A stretch of 22,644 nucleotides of DNA, taken from HyVt-560 sp964577195 (GTDB taxonomy: Bacteria > Pseudomonadota > Gammaproteobacteria > UWMA-0217). Of this stretch, positions 15,562-22,644 are shown piece by piece. The translations under genes and the position numbers were made by a program. The first letter of the stretch is position 1, and each line of letters starts with the position of its first letter. The stretch spans positions 1-22,644 of the forward strand of contig CAZNYF010000025.1 of the NCBI GenBank assembly GCA_964577195.1, written 5' to 3'. Below the pieces are notes generated by a model. That model made no database searches and was not told where the DNA came from. It was given only the letters and a program-made list of their open reading frames with translations.

Positions 15562-16338
15562 ATGAATATATTCACTAGTAACACAGCAAAGTTATTACTG
15601 ACGGGATTGTTTGTTTCACTTTGCCAGCTTGCCATAGCAGAACCCGCAGAACCTGCAAAGGTCGAAGCAGTAGAAAAAATCGAGAATCAAAAAGCAGCGC
15701 TGCCCTCTTTTAAAGTCAAAGCCTTAACTCAAAATGGTGAGCCAGAAGAACCGAGCCCGGACTTCAAGTGGACCGCTGGGAATATCAAACTGGCTGTCGA
15801 GGGTGATGTAAAACGAGGGGAGATGCTGGCGACTGAAGGTAAATGCAGTAAATGTCATGGCGAAACGGGTATTAGCGAGGATGATGATACCCCCAGTATA
15901 GCGGGTCAAATCAGTGCTTATTCATTTAAACAATTGCATGACTATAAAGAGGGTATACGTGAAAGCAGAGAAATGAAGAAAAAGGTTCGTAAGTTAAGTG
16001 CTAAAGATATGGCTGATATTTCTGCATGGTACGCAACACAAACTCGCGAAAAAAAGTTAGGCGGGAAAATTCCGGTTTTAGCAGATAAAGGTGATTCAAA
16101 GCGCTTTATATTAGGCTGCAATACCTGCCATAACGAAACCGCAATGAAGCGTGGATACCAAATACCAATTCTGGAAGGACAAAAGGTCGGGTACTTTAAA
16201 GAGACGATGCTCGCATTTAAAGAAGGTGATAGAGACAATGACCACTATAATTTAATGCGCGGAATCTCTGAGAAATTAACAGAAAAAGAAATTAATGAAT
16301 TAGCTGAATATTATTCAGCAAAACCATCGAGTGAATAA
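15562..16338 (+). CDS. Periplasmic diheme cytochrome c (cytochrome c4-like)
   Basis: The protein has 258 residues. A signal peptide ends near QLAIA, followed by a Glu/Lys-rich linker, then two class I cytochrome c modules with CSKCH at residue 95 and CNTCH at 186. Each module ends with a typical helix carrying the distal-side pattern (LSAKDMADISAWYA and LTEKEINELAEYYS), as in cytochrome c4 and c553 tandems. Methionines such as those in REMKKKV and NLMRGIS are possible sixth ligands. I chose the ATG at 15562 because AAGGA lies nine bases upstream; an earlier TTG at 15517 would overlap the pentaheme gene. It is probably the electron-transfer partner of the pentaheme protein. Confidence 0.92.
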   Translation: MNIFTSNTAKLLLTGLFVSLCQLAIAEPAEPAKVEAVEKIENQKAALPSFKVKALTQNGEPEEPSPDFKWTAGNIKLAVEGDVKRGEMLATEGKCSKCHGETGISEDDDTPSIAGQISAYSFKQLHDYKEGIRESREMKKKVRKLSAKDMADISAWYATQTREKKLGGKIPVLADKGDSKRFILGCNTCHNETAMKRGYQIPILEGQKVGYFKETMLAFKEGDRDNDHYNLMRGISEKLTEKEINELAEYYSAKPSSE

Positions 16339-16362
16339 GTTACCCTTCTTTTGGGAGAACAC

Positions 16363-16875
16363 ATGAGTGAGCTATCAGAAACCAAACCAGCCCCATTCCT
16401 GAACAATACACTTAGGCTGATGATCATTATTTTTATGGCGATAGCCTGCTATTTCATGGTGATGTTCATGGTAAACATGGGCAATGATATGAGCAAAATG
16501 ACCGTTTCTGTTGTTCGTATGAGTGATGACGTCCATATCATGACCAAGGATATGACTGGCATGGCGAAAGAAATGACCACCATGGCATCAAGCATGGTTG
16601 AAGGTCAGGAGAAAATGGGCAATGATTTTTCTGGTGTCGCTCAAAACATGAACGTAATGACCGAAAGCATGGGAAATATGAGCCGTGACATGAATGGCTT
16701 GGGCAAAAACATTGGCAGCATGGACTCGAATATGGCGCAAATGACTCAGTCAATGGGACGAATGAGTCAAGACATGGCGATCATGAATGGTTCCATGGGT
16801 CGCATGGGACAAGACATTAATAAATTTACAAGACCTGAAAGTATTATGATGCCTTTTCTACCAAACATGCGCTAA
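16363..16875 (+). CDS. Methionine-rich membrane-anchored coiled-coil protein
   Basis: I do not recognise a named family. The 170-residue protein has one membrane helix (residues about 16-38) followed by about 115 residues of predicted coiled coil. About one residue in five is methionine, and the methionines fall at alternating spacings of three and four, the a and d positions of heptads, for example MGRMSQDMAIMNGSMGRM. Most coiled coils use Leu, Ile or Val there. The ATG at 16363 is preceded by GGGAGA. It is the third gene of the cytochrome cluster, 24 bases after the diheme gene, with no other gene before the convergent HupE-like gene. It could be an oligomeric scaffold, a copper-binding or oxidant-scavenging protein, or a membrane anchor for the cytochromes. 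All three are guesses. Confidence 0.75.
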   Translation: MSELSETKPAPFLNNTLRLMIIIFMAIACYFMVMFMVNMGNDMSKMTVSVVRMSDDVHIMTKDMTGMAKEMTTMASSMVEGQEKMGNDFSGVAQNMNVMTESMGNMSRDMNGLGKNIGSMDSNMAQMTQSMGRMSQDMAIMNGSMGRMGQDINKFTRPESIMMPFLPNMR

Positions 16876-16924
16876 CTACCCATTTTCAATCGGCTCTGAG
16901 AATGAAGACTCAATAAAATAATAT

Positions 16925-18127
16925 TCAACTGAGCAGTTCAGAAATTTTTGAAGTTGAGGAATTATAAGAGTACAGCCGCTGAATAAAAATAAACACCAAC
17001 ACAGTCAGCACAGAAAACACTGACAATTCTAAGTCAAGATTAAGGCTGCGCTCGATGCCCCATAATATCGCAATTGCAATTGCTAACAATGAACCTTGAT
17101 GAAGGCTCCAGATACGTATTTCCTGGCTTTTCATTAACATCAAAGGTAACGGAAATACACAAAGTAAAATCACCAACTGACCTACTTCCACGCCGACATT
17201 AAATCCAAACAATGAGTAGGCAATTGATTGCGCGGGTAAACCCAAATCAATCAGTACCGACGCAAACCCAAAGCCATGTAATAACCCAAACGCAAATGCC
17301 AGTTTCCAGCGAGTAAAATTAAACCTAGAACCAAGGTTATTCCAGGCTGTAAAAATAATAGAGACCGCAATAGCGGTCTCTACCCAGCGTGACGGTAGAT
17401 TCGCCCAGCCTAAAACTGCGAGCGAGAGCGTTAAAGAATGCGCCAGTGTGAACGCCGAAATAATAGCAATGAGTTTACGAGGAGAAGTCTGTTTTTCTAG
17501 CGCCACCACGAATGGCAATATAAGCACCAGAATAAATAGAATATGATCCAGCCCAATCCAGATATGCCAAATACCTTCGACAATGTAATTAACGAATACA
17601 TGACGACTTGCTAGAGAACCGCTCATCTTATTGAGCGTTAACTTGTTTTGATCAGGACCTAATACAAATGGTCCAGATTGTTGGCCGCCACTTTGATCTA
17701 CCACTATCCCTCGATGATTCGGATCAATATTCGCAAATAGGTTGTACTCAAGCACAATATCTTCATCCGCCTCAGGGCAGTCGATTGTGATATTCAATAC
17801 TGCGTATCGACCATCGCTGTGCTTTTCTACCTGCATATTTCTAGCGTATGTAGCGCAGCGGTTCATTCCCTGACTAATGGTTAGATTGCTCAGCGCGTAA
17901 TCAAACACATCCGATTGACGAGACTTGAGTTCTCCCCAGGTGATTTTTAGATCCTCATTACTGTCCAGGGAGATAACATTTTGCAAATCTCTCAAAGCGA
18001 TATCCCAACGCAAACCAGGACCAGTTTCTCCTCCCTGAACAAATAAATAGCTGTCGCTGGGCTTATGCGCAAAACTTGCTAAGGGAAACAGCACCAGTAC
18101 AATGAATATAATTTTACTCAACGGCAT
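16925..18127 (-). CDS. HupE/UreJ-family membrane protein
   Basis: The 400-residue protein has a signal peptide (ending near ASFAHKPSDS), a periplasmic domain of about 180 residues, then about seven membrane helices. The membrane part carries the HupE/UreJ metal motif HIWIGLDHILF and the second family segment FGLLHGFGFAS. HupE and UreJ are linked to nickel uptake; this larger version with an extra periplasmic domain belongs to a subfamily whose substrate is not established. Its ATG overlaps the stop of the TPR gene by one base (TAATG), so it is translationally coupled and is the last gene of the ECF-linked cluster. Metal or other small-solute transport is inference. Confidence 0.85.
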   Translation of the reverse strand: MPLSKIIFIVLVLFPLASFAHKPSDSYLFVQGGETGPGLRWDIALRDLQNVISLDSNEDLKITWGELKSRQSDVFDYALSNLTISQGMNRCATYARNMQVEKHSDGRYAVLNITIDCPEADEDIVLEYNLFANIDPNHRGIVVDQSGGQQSGPFVLGPDQNKLTLNKMSGSLASRHVFVNYIVEGIWHIWIGLDHILFILVLILPFVVALEKQTSPRKLIAIISAFTLAHSLTLSLAVLGWANLPSRWVETAIAVSIIFTAWNNLGSRFNFTRWKLAFAFGLLHGFGFASVLIDLGLPAQSIAYSLFGFNVGVEVGQLVILLCVFPLPLMLMKSQEIRIWSLHQGSLLAIAIAILWGIERSLNLDLELSVFSVLTVLVFIFIQRLYSYNSSTSKISELLS

Positions 18128-19323
18128 TAGAAATTTACCAGCCGTGTTTTCTTCAGCATTGCTTGCAGCTGTATATCCTGTAGCTTATTTGCATTTTTCC
18201 ATTGAATAATTTCTTTTATCGCTTCTTCATCACCGTTGCTAATTGAAGCTGCCAGTAGCAGTCGAGTATCCGCAGGTTCTTTTTGAATTATCCAGTTAGT
18301 TTTTGCTAATACCAGTGCGCGTTTTTTATCTTTTTCAATTTCTAACAAAAATATTGCATGTTCGCGCTGATGTAATATGTCACCCCTCATCTGCGCGGCT
18401 TGCAAGCGATCATTAAATTCACGGCGATACATTCCCAGCCTTTGCTTATTTTGGGTTTGTTTTGCTGCCAAAACCAATTCCAAAAGCAGTGCATCATCCT
18501 GTGTCTCTTTTTCAAGCAAGGATAAAACTTTGATTGCTTCACCGTTAGAGCGTAAGAACTCGCTATAGACTTTCAGTAAATAGGGGTCTCTTCGAGGAAT
18601 TGATAAAGCGGACTCAAAATGTTGCAATGCTTGAGTCTTGTTTCCTTGCCTGAGCGATATTTCCGCTAATAATGTGTGCAACCACTGCTGATTAACGAGA
18701 TCTTTATCTGTGCTGTCACTTTTAACGAATTGCTTTAACAGCAGATTAATAATCGCATAGCCCTGCTCAGCCTTTCCCGTTAGCGCCATCACTTGACCAA
18801 AACATAAAGTAGACAACCAACTGGCATGGCTGCGAGCTAGTGCAGCGCAACTTTGTTTTGCCTGAGAATAATCGCCCTGAACCATTTGAATGGTACTGAG
18901 TGTTAGCCATGCCTGGGAATTTTTAGGGGATCGTTGGGTGAGCTTTTTAAGATCTAGGATAGCATCGAGATATTGATGCTGATTTTGTTTTAAAGTAGCA
19001 CGAATTAATAATATGTCGTCGGGTGGGTTAATCAAATCCCACCAGGGCTGAATTTCAGCCTGAGCATAACCAAAATATCTAGGATCAGATTGTTGTCGTC
19101 CGAGCGTAATTAATTGTGCCGCTCTTTTTGCGGCGAAAGCCGGATTAGTTGGCAAAGCGATTAACGATTTTTGCTTCTTTTCAGGATTTGTTTGTTGCGT
19201 AAAAAAGGTTTTTGGCAGAACTTCTAAAACTTCACCATTCTGAGTAGGCGTCCAGGGTGTAGCATGTGAGCTAAAACTGACGATCAAGAGCGCAGCTCCC
19301 ATAAAGCGCCGCACCCTGATCAA
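18127..19323 (-). CDS. Exported TPR-repeat protein
   Basis: The protein is mostly paired helices of the tetratricopeptide type (for example SQAWLTLSTIQMVQGDYSQA and LLAEISLRQGNKTQALQHFE), which mediate protein-protein contacts. I chose the TTG at 19323, giving 398 residues, because it yields a proper signal peptide: basic MIRVRRF, then hydrophobic residues, with cleavage after SSHA. The first ATG (19302) would leave only a 14-residue signal without charge. A GTG at 19314 is also possible, and none has a good ribosome binding site. The frame is open to 19509, but that part overlaps the lipoprotein gene. It lies between the lipoprotein and the HupE-like gene and may assemble with them in the envelope. 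Confidence 0.8.
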   Translation of the reverse strand: MIRVRRFMGAALLIVSFSSHATPWTPTQNGEVLEVLPKTFFTQQTNPEKKQKSLIALPTNPAFAAKRAAQLITLGRQQSDPRYFGYAQAEIQPWWDLINPPDDILLIRATLKQNQHQYLDAILDLKKLTQRSPKNSQAWLTLSTIQMVQGDYSQAKQSCAALARSHASWLSTLCFGQVMALTGKAEQGYAIINLLLKQFVKSDSTDKDLVNQQWLHTLLAEISLRQGNKTQALQHFESALSIPRRDPYLLKVYSEFLRSNGEAIKVLSLLEKETQDDALLLELVLAAKQTQNKQRLGMYRREFNDRLQAAQMRGDILHQREHAIFLLEIEKDKKRALVLAKTNWIIQKEPADTRLLLAASISNGDEEAIKEIIQWKNANKLQDIQLQAMLKKTRLVNF

Positions 19324-19333
19324 GTTGCGGTGA

Positions 19334-19618
19334 CTACGATCCACCGACTCGTTTAATAATGGCTTCGAGACTTTCCCCTGCTTGTAATGCAAGCGGATCA
19401 CCATTTGCTGAACCAAACAATTCTGTGATTGCTGACTCCAGCGCAGGGGCATCCTCAATGGCGAGCGGATCACTGTTTGCTGACTGGCTCGATACCTGAT
19501 CAAACTCATCAGGGTCTTCGATCACCACGACGGGCGGATCATCGCTATCAGAGCAGCCAATCATCACCATTGGTATCAGCGTCAGCAGGACTAGTTGTAG
19601 AGCTGTTCGATTTTTCAT
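19334..19618 (-). CDS. Small lipoprotein with internal duplication
   Basis: The 94-residue precursor has a short basic start (MKNRT), a hydrophobic signal and a lipobox MIGC with the lipidated cysteine near residue 22, followed by an acidic segment (SDSDDPPVVVIEDPDEFD). The rest contains a near-repeat: SANSDPLAIEDAPALESAI and SANGDPLALQAGESLEAII. I chose the ATG at 19618 because AAGGAG lies seven bases upstream; a GTG one codon earlier is less well placed. It follows the DUF4331 gene after 11 bases and precedes the TPR gene by about 10, so it is inside one operon. The family is not recognised. Confidence 0.72.
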   Translation of the reverse strand: MKNRTALQLVLLTLIPMVMIGCSDSDDPPVVVIEDPDEFDQVSSQSANSDPLAIEDAPALESAITELFGSANGDPLALQAGESLEAIIKRVGGS

Positions 19619-19629
19619 CACATCTCTCC

Positions 19630-21108
19630 TTAATTCGCTGCGTTAAGTGAACCTGGAACCGGAGTGGTCAGGTAAGGAAATTGATTATCGAATTGACCTG
19701 CGTTTTGCAGAGCGCCATCGGTATAAGGCAATGCACCACTAAGCGCATCTTCCGGTGAGCACAGACCCAGTTCAAGATGGCACAGTACACCCATCGCAAC
19801 TCTTAACGTCAGATCAACCACATCATCACCAGGGCGGCGACCGTTTGGGAAACCGGCAGCATCACCAGCAGCAACACCGAGGTTGTTTTGAGCATCACGT
19901 GCAGTTGGATCAATGGTCACATTCAGACGCTGCATCTCACCGACTGATCCATCTTTATTGAGTCCTTCCAGCCCCGTCAGAAATGCTGCGACAAGATCAG
20001 GACGGCCTTCAACCGTTGGCGGCGTTACACCAAACAATACGTTTAAAATTGGTGGAAGCGTTGGATTAGTCACATAGTCAATAAACTGCGGATCATCTTT
20101 TGGTTCGCTGGCATTAAAACGATTCTTGTCGGGTAGACCGATTACCGCTTCATTAACCAACGGCATTGCCAAGCGGCTCACTTGAGTCCAGGCACCACCA
20201 CTGACAGCAGGCTGCTTAAAGCTGGGATCAGGATCAAGCACCCTGACTTGCGGCAAACTCGCGGTAGTCCAGGCAGCAATTGTGCTAACTGCACCACCAT
20301 TTGATAAGCACGCGATAGGCACTTCCAGCGCAAAAGTCGTAACGTTTTTATCATCAATAATATTCGCTTCACCATCAACCGGGCCGAGAGGATCAGTATT
20401 CACCAAATCAAAAATCTCACCCAGATTAACCGCAAACGAATCCTTACGCTGACCAACAAAAACACGTCCATCCTGCGCGCCGGTGGGGCAACCCGCTAAA
20501 TTCACATCATGAATAAAAGTATTGGCATAGTCCGCATAAGACTGCGTGCTAAATGTTTTCTCACCTACATTATCATAGGGTTTAGAAAAACGACTTTCAC
20601 CGCTGCTACTGGTGACTACAGAAACGCTGCCGCTACGCCGGTCCCCGCTCACCATATTGAGCGTATAAGACTCATCTGAATTAAGCGCGCTGCTATCGCT
20701 GCTACTGACAGGGCCGATATTTTTTAGCGGCACCGCAATATCTTTTCCATTTACTGGTAACGTAATACCTTTGCCTTCATTACCCAAATTATTGGTAAAT
20801 TCAAACTGGAAAGTAATATCTTCAACGGCATCACCAGTATTATCGACATGGATTTCGTATAGCGCGTTTTCCGCTAAATTAAAATAATTAGGGCCACCAT
20901 AAGCATCCTGCAATGGATTGTAATTCGCAAGCAGCGTTACATAACCAGCACGTTCTGGCTCATAACTGCGAAACATATAAAAGTCTGTTGCATCCACCTT
21001 CGGGTTTTCTGCAATAAACGGCGCTTCTCGATGACTGGATGCCAGCGCCACAGAACAGGTGCTGGCAATAGCCATCGCTAAAAATGTGTTTTGTAAAATT
21101 GGTCGCAT
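19630..21108 (-). CDS. Exported DUF4331-family protein
   Basis: The protein has 492 residues, starting with a Sec signal peptide that ends near SVALA. The mature N-terminus SSHREAPFIAENPKVDATDFY is characteristic of DUF4331 proteins, as are the segments NYNPLQDAYGGPNYF and DGRVFVGQRKDSFAVNLGEIFDL. The biochemical function of the family is not established; it occurs in the periplasm or on the surface, often next to small exported proteins. GAGGA is well placed before the ATG. It is the first gene of the lipoprotein/TPR/HupE-like operon and lies 276 bases downstream of the ECF sigma/anti-sigma pair, a natural candidate regulator. Confidence 0.88.
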   Translation of the reverse strand: MRPILQNTFLAMAIASTCSVALASSHREAPFIAENPKVDATDFYMFRSYEPERAGYVTLLANYNPLQDAYGGPNYFNLAENALYEIHVDNTGDAVEDITFQFEFTNNLGNEGKGITLPVNGKDIAVPLKNIGPVSSSDSSALNSDESYTLNMVSGDRRSGSVSVVTSSSGESRFSKPYDNVGEKTFSTQSYADYANTFIHDVNLAGCPTGAQDGRVFVGQRKDSFAVNLGEIFDLVNTDPLGPVDGEANIIDDKNVTTFALEVPIACLSNGGAVSTIAAWTTASLPQVRVLDPDPSFKQPAVSGGAWTQVSRLAMPLVNEAVIGLPDKNRFNASEPKDDPQFIDYVTNPTLPPILNVLFGVTPPTVEGRPDLVAAFLTGLEGLNKDGSVGEMQRLNVTIDPTARDAQNNLGVAAGDAAGFPNGRRPGDDVVDLTLRVAMGVLCHLELGLCSPEDALSGALPYTDGALQNAGQFDNQFPYLTTPVPGSLNAAN

Positions 21109-21384
21109 GTCAAAATCCTCTTTTAATTAGAATGAATAACAAACGCATTACGCTGGGCCGCTTAAAATCGGATTCAAATTTTTTTACTACTCGTAAACCA
21201 GCTAAAGTTGGTGAGCAATTTCATCAAAGCGTTACTCCCTTAACGGTTCTGAGCCGAAATATAGATGGACTAATGCCGGGATTAATTTGTCATTGGGCGC
21301 AAGAAAAATACCTACGGTGGTGTAGGGTTTAAGATCGGTAGTTATCTCAGCAGAAGAAGGTATCTAAATCATTTTAATGATTAA

Positions 21385-21879
21385 TCAAGGCTGAGTAAGA
21401 CTTTGCGGCACCGCCGGGATTGCGCCACGAAGAAATGCCATGCAGCCATTTTTAGAGCTGACCGCTCCATGTGGTATTCCCTTGGGGGCAAAGTGATAGT
21501 CGCCTGCGTTGAGGGTTATTGAACCTAGAGTTAGGTCTCCCTCAATCATTAGACATTCTTCATCGACTGGATGGTCGTGTCCTTCCATTTTAAATCCCGC
21601 AGCAAGTCGAATTAAATACGAAAACACACCGGGTTCCTCTTCATTGAGTATCTTCAATTCAAGCCCCGGTGCTTCCAGACTCCAGCCGTCATTGGCTAGC
21701 AATGTTTTAAAACTAGCCCCTGTTTGATTTTTTTCTGCTGCTACTCGCTGCATAATTGAGCCACGCATCCGCGCCACAACATCAGCAGATGGCGTGGCGG
21801 GTTGCTGGCTTTCTGCCAGTCGTTCTAGGATATCGTCATCCAGTGCAGAGACTGTTGTTACTAAATCAGAGCTATTCAC
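21385..21879 (-). CDS. ChrR-like anti-sigma factor with cupin sensor domain
   Basis: The 164-residue protein starts at a GTG with a perfect GGAGG six bases upstream, and overlaps the end of the sigma gene by eight bases. Residues about 55-155 form the ChrR-type cupin with the metal-binding pattern HDHPVDEE and a later His in GIPHGA. In Rhodobacter sphaeroides the corresponding domain is needed for release of the sigma factor in response to singlet oxygen. The N-terminal segment (1-55), which should bind the sigma factor, is helical (LDDDILERLAESQQP, ADVVARMRGSIMQRVA) but contains no His and no Cys. The HxxxCxxC zinc site of canonical ChrR is therefore absent. It probably still restrains the sigma factor through a zinc-free helical domain. 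Confidence 0.88.
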   Translation of the reverse strand: MNSSDLVTTVSALDDDILERLAESQQPATPSADVVARMRGSIMQRVAAEKNQTGASFKTLLANDGWSLEAPGLELKILNEEEPGVFSYLIRLAAGFKMEGHDHPVDEECLMIEGDLTLGSITLNAGDYHFAPKGIPHGAVSSKNGCMAFLRGAIPAVPQSLTQP

Positions 21880-22486
21880 AATAAGCCTCCATAGTGAGTC
21901 CTTTTGCTGTGAGTACTTTTCGCAGCGACATTTGTGCCCGGCGTAAATGTGATTTAACGGTGCCCAACGGCTGGCTGGTGTAGTCCGCCACTTCCTGATG
22001 GCTCATGCCACGAAAATACGCCAACGCGATCATTTGCCTTTGGATTTCAGGAAGTGTCTGTAATGCTGTTTTCATTTGCCCGCCAAATTCCGTGTTCAGT
22101 GAAGCCTCTATGGGCGTTTCTGTTTTTTCGTCTGCAAGGTTAATTTTTTCATCTATTGGTTCCCTGCCTTTTTTTGCACGTTGCTCGCGACGTAATAAAT
22201 CAATTGCGCGCGAGCGGCAAATCAACATGAGCCAGGCGATGGGTGAGGCACGGCTCGATTGATAGCTTGATGCCTTTTTCCACACTTGCAGATAAACGTC
22301 GCCGACAATTTCCTCAGCAAGCTCCCTGCGTACTGAAACCTTCATTGCCAGCCCGTAGACCCGATTGACCGTGGCGTCATACAACTTTCCAAGCGCGGCT
22401 TCATCCCCACCACTGATCAGTGTCAATAGTACTTCCAGAGAATTCGGCTCGGGCTGTTCTTGCTGGACAAGTTTCGTCAGGGACAT
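21872..22486 (-). CDS. ECF-family RNA polymerase sigma factor
   Basis: This is a 204-residue two-domain sigma factor. Region 2 covers LGKLYDATVNRVYGLAMKV through EEIVGDVYLQVWKK and the DNA-contact segment SPIAWLMLICRSRAIDLLRR. Region 4 covers LQTLPEIQRQMIALAYFRGMS with the helix-turn-helix HQEVADYTSQPLGTVKSHLRRA, which recognises the -35 element. The pairing with a ChrR-like anti-sigma suggests the RpoE-ChrR (ECF11-type) group, linked elsewhere to singlet oxygen or other oxidative stress. I chose the ATG at 22486 because region 2 then starts at the usual distance; an upstream ATG at 22579 would add 31 residues of no domain character. Neither has a clear ribosome binding site. Confidence 0.9.
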   Translation of the reverse strand: MSLTKLVQQEQPEPNSLEVLLTLISGGDEAALGKLYDATVNRVYGLAMKVSVRRELAEEIVGDVYLQVWKKASSYQSSRASPIAWLMLICRSRAIDLLRREQRAKKGREPIDEKINLADEKTETPIEASLNTEFGGQMKTALQTLPEIQRQMIALAYFRGMSHQEVADYTSQPLGTVKSHLRRAQMSLRKVLTAKGLTMEAYCE

Positions 22487-22579
22487 GCCACTAAGTATAG
22501 CGTATCTCTTTTGTCTGGCTGGTCTGAAGCGGGTTACCGCAGCGCTGCCATTAAGTGACTTTACAAGAAGTTGGGACAT

Positions 22580-22644
22580 TCATTTTCGCTCATCAATCAG
22601 ATTGGGAGGTCTACGCTGAAAGCTGAAGTTTGGATGAGGCTTTT
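22580..22644. other. Upstream edge of the ECF operon, no gene recognised
   Basis: This short stretch lies upstream of both possible sigma gene starts. No reading frame or promoter box can be assigned with confidence; the operon promoter may lie here or within 22487-22579. Confidence 0.4.

Noticed and set aside
1..22644. CRISPR arrays, insertion sequences, phage or plasmid genes
   Set aside because: No regularly spaced repeats, transposase, integrase or phage-type genes were seen on either strand.

Overview
The window looks like a draft contig (it contains a 100-base run of N) from a gammaproteobacterial, sulfur-oxidizing chemotroph. The evidence is the lptM-lysA pair, soxY-soxZ, a TusA sulfur carrier, a DMSO-reductase-type molybdoenzyme with a fused FeS/membrane subunit, periplasmic multiheme c-type cytochromes, a GlyGly-CTERM protease and a ChrR-like anti-sigma/ECF pair. 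The genus cannot be named from the sequence alone.

Layout. (1) 1-3143, plus strand: the end of a molybdopterin oxidoreductase, a DmsB-DmsC fusion subunit and a membrane-anchored sensor-like protein with no output domain. (2) 3144-3700: tusA, preceded by a terminator-like hairpin and followed by a bidirectional terminator. (3) 3709-5075, minus: lysA and lptM. (4) 5149-8369, plus: an overlapping histidine kinase/NtrC-family regulator pair. (5) 8659-9988: a small exported protein, then soxYZ behind a well-spaced sigma-54 promoter and a candidate enhancer palindrome. (6) 10258-12620: nested inverted repeats, a PilZ-like protein (minus) and a repeat-built TM-helix channel protein cut by the assembly gap. 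(7) 12754-13797: a trypsin-like protease with a GlyGly-CTERM tail. (8) 13888-16875: two palindromes, one a perfect FNR/Anr-type box, then a pentaheme cytochrome, a diheme cytochrome and a methionine-rich membrane coiled-coil protein. (9) 16925-22486, all minus: ECF sigma factor and ChrR-like anti-sigma, then DUF4331 protein, small lipoprotein, TPR protein and HupE/UreJ-family membrane protein.

How the parts may work together. The kinase/regulator pair is the natural candidate to activate soxYZ, because the regulator keeps the sigma-54 contact loop and soxYZ has the matching promoter and an upstream palindrome at enhancer distance. SoxYZ (periplasmic sulfur carrier), TusA (cytoplasmic sulfur carrier) and a molybdoenzyme that could be a sulfite dehydrogenase fit inorganic sulfur oxidation. 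The cytochrome cluster is probably controlled by oxygen through an FNR-type regulator. The minus-strand ECF cluster looks like a stress-responsive envelope system of unknown function; its anti-sigma factor lacks the usual zinc ligands in the sigma-binding domain.
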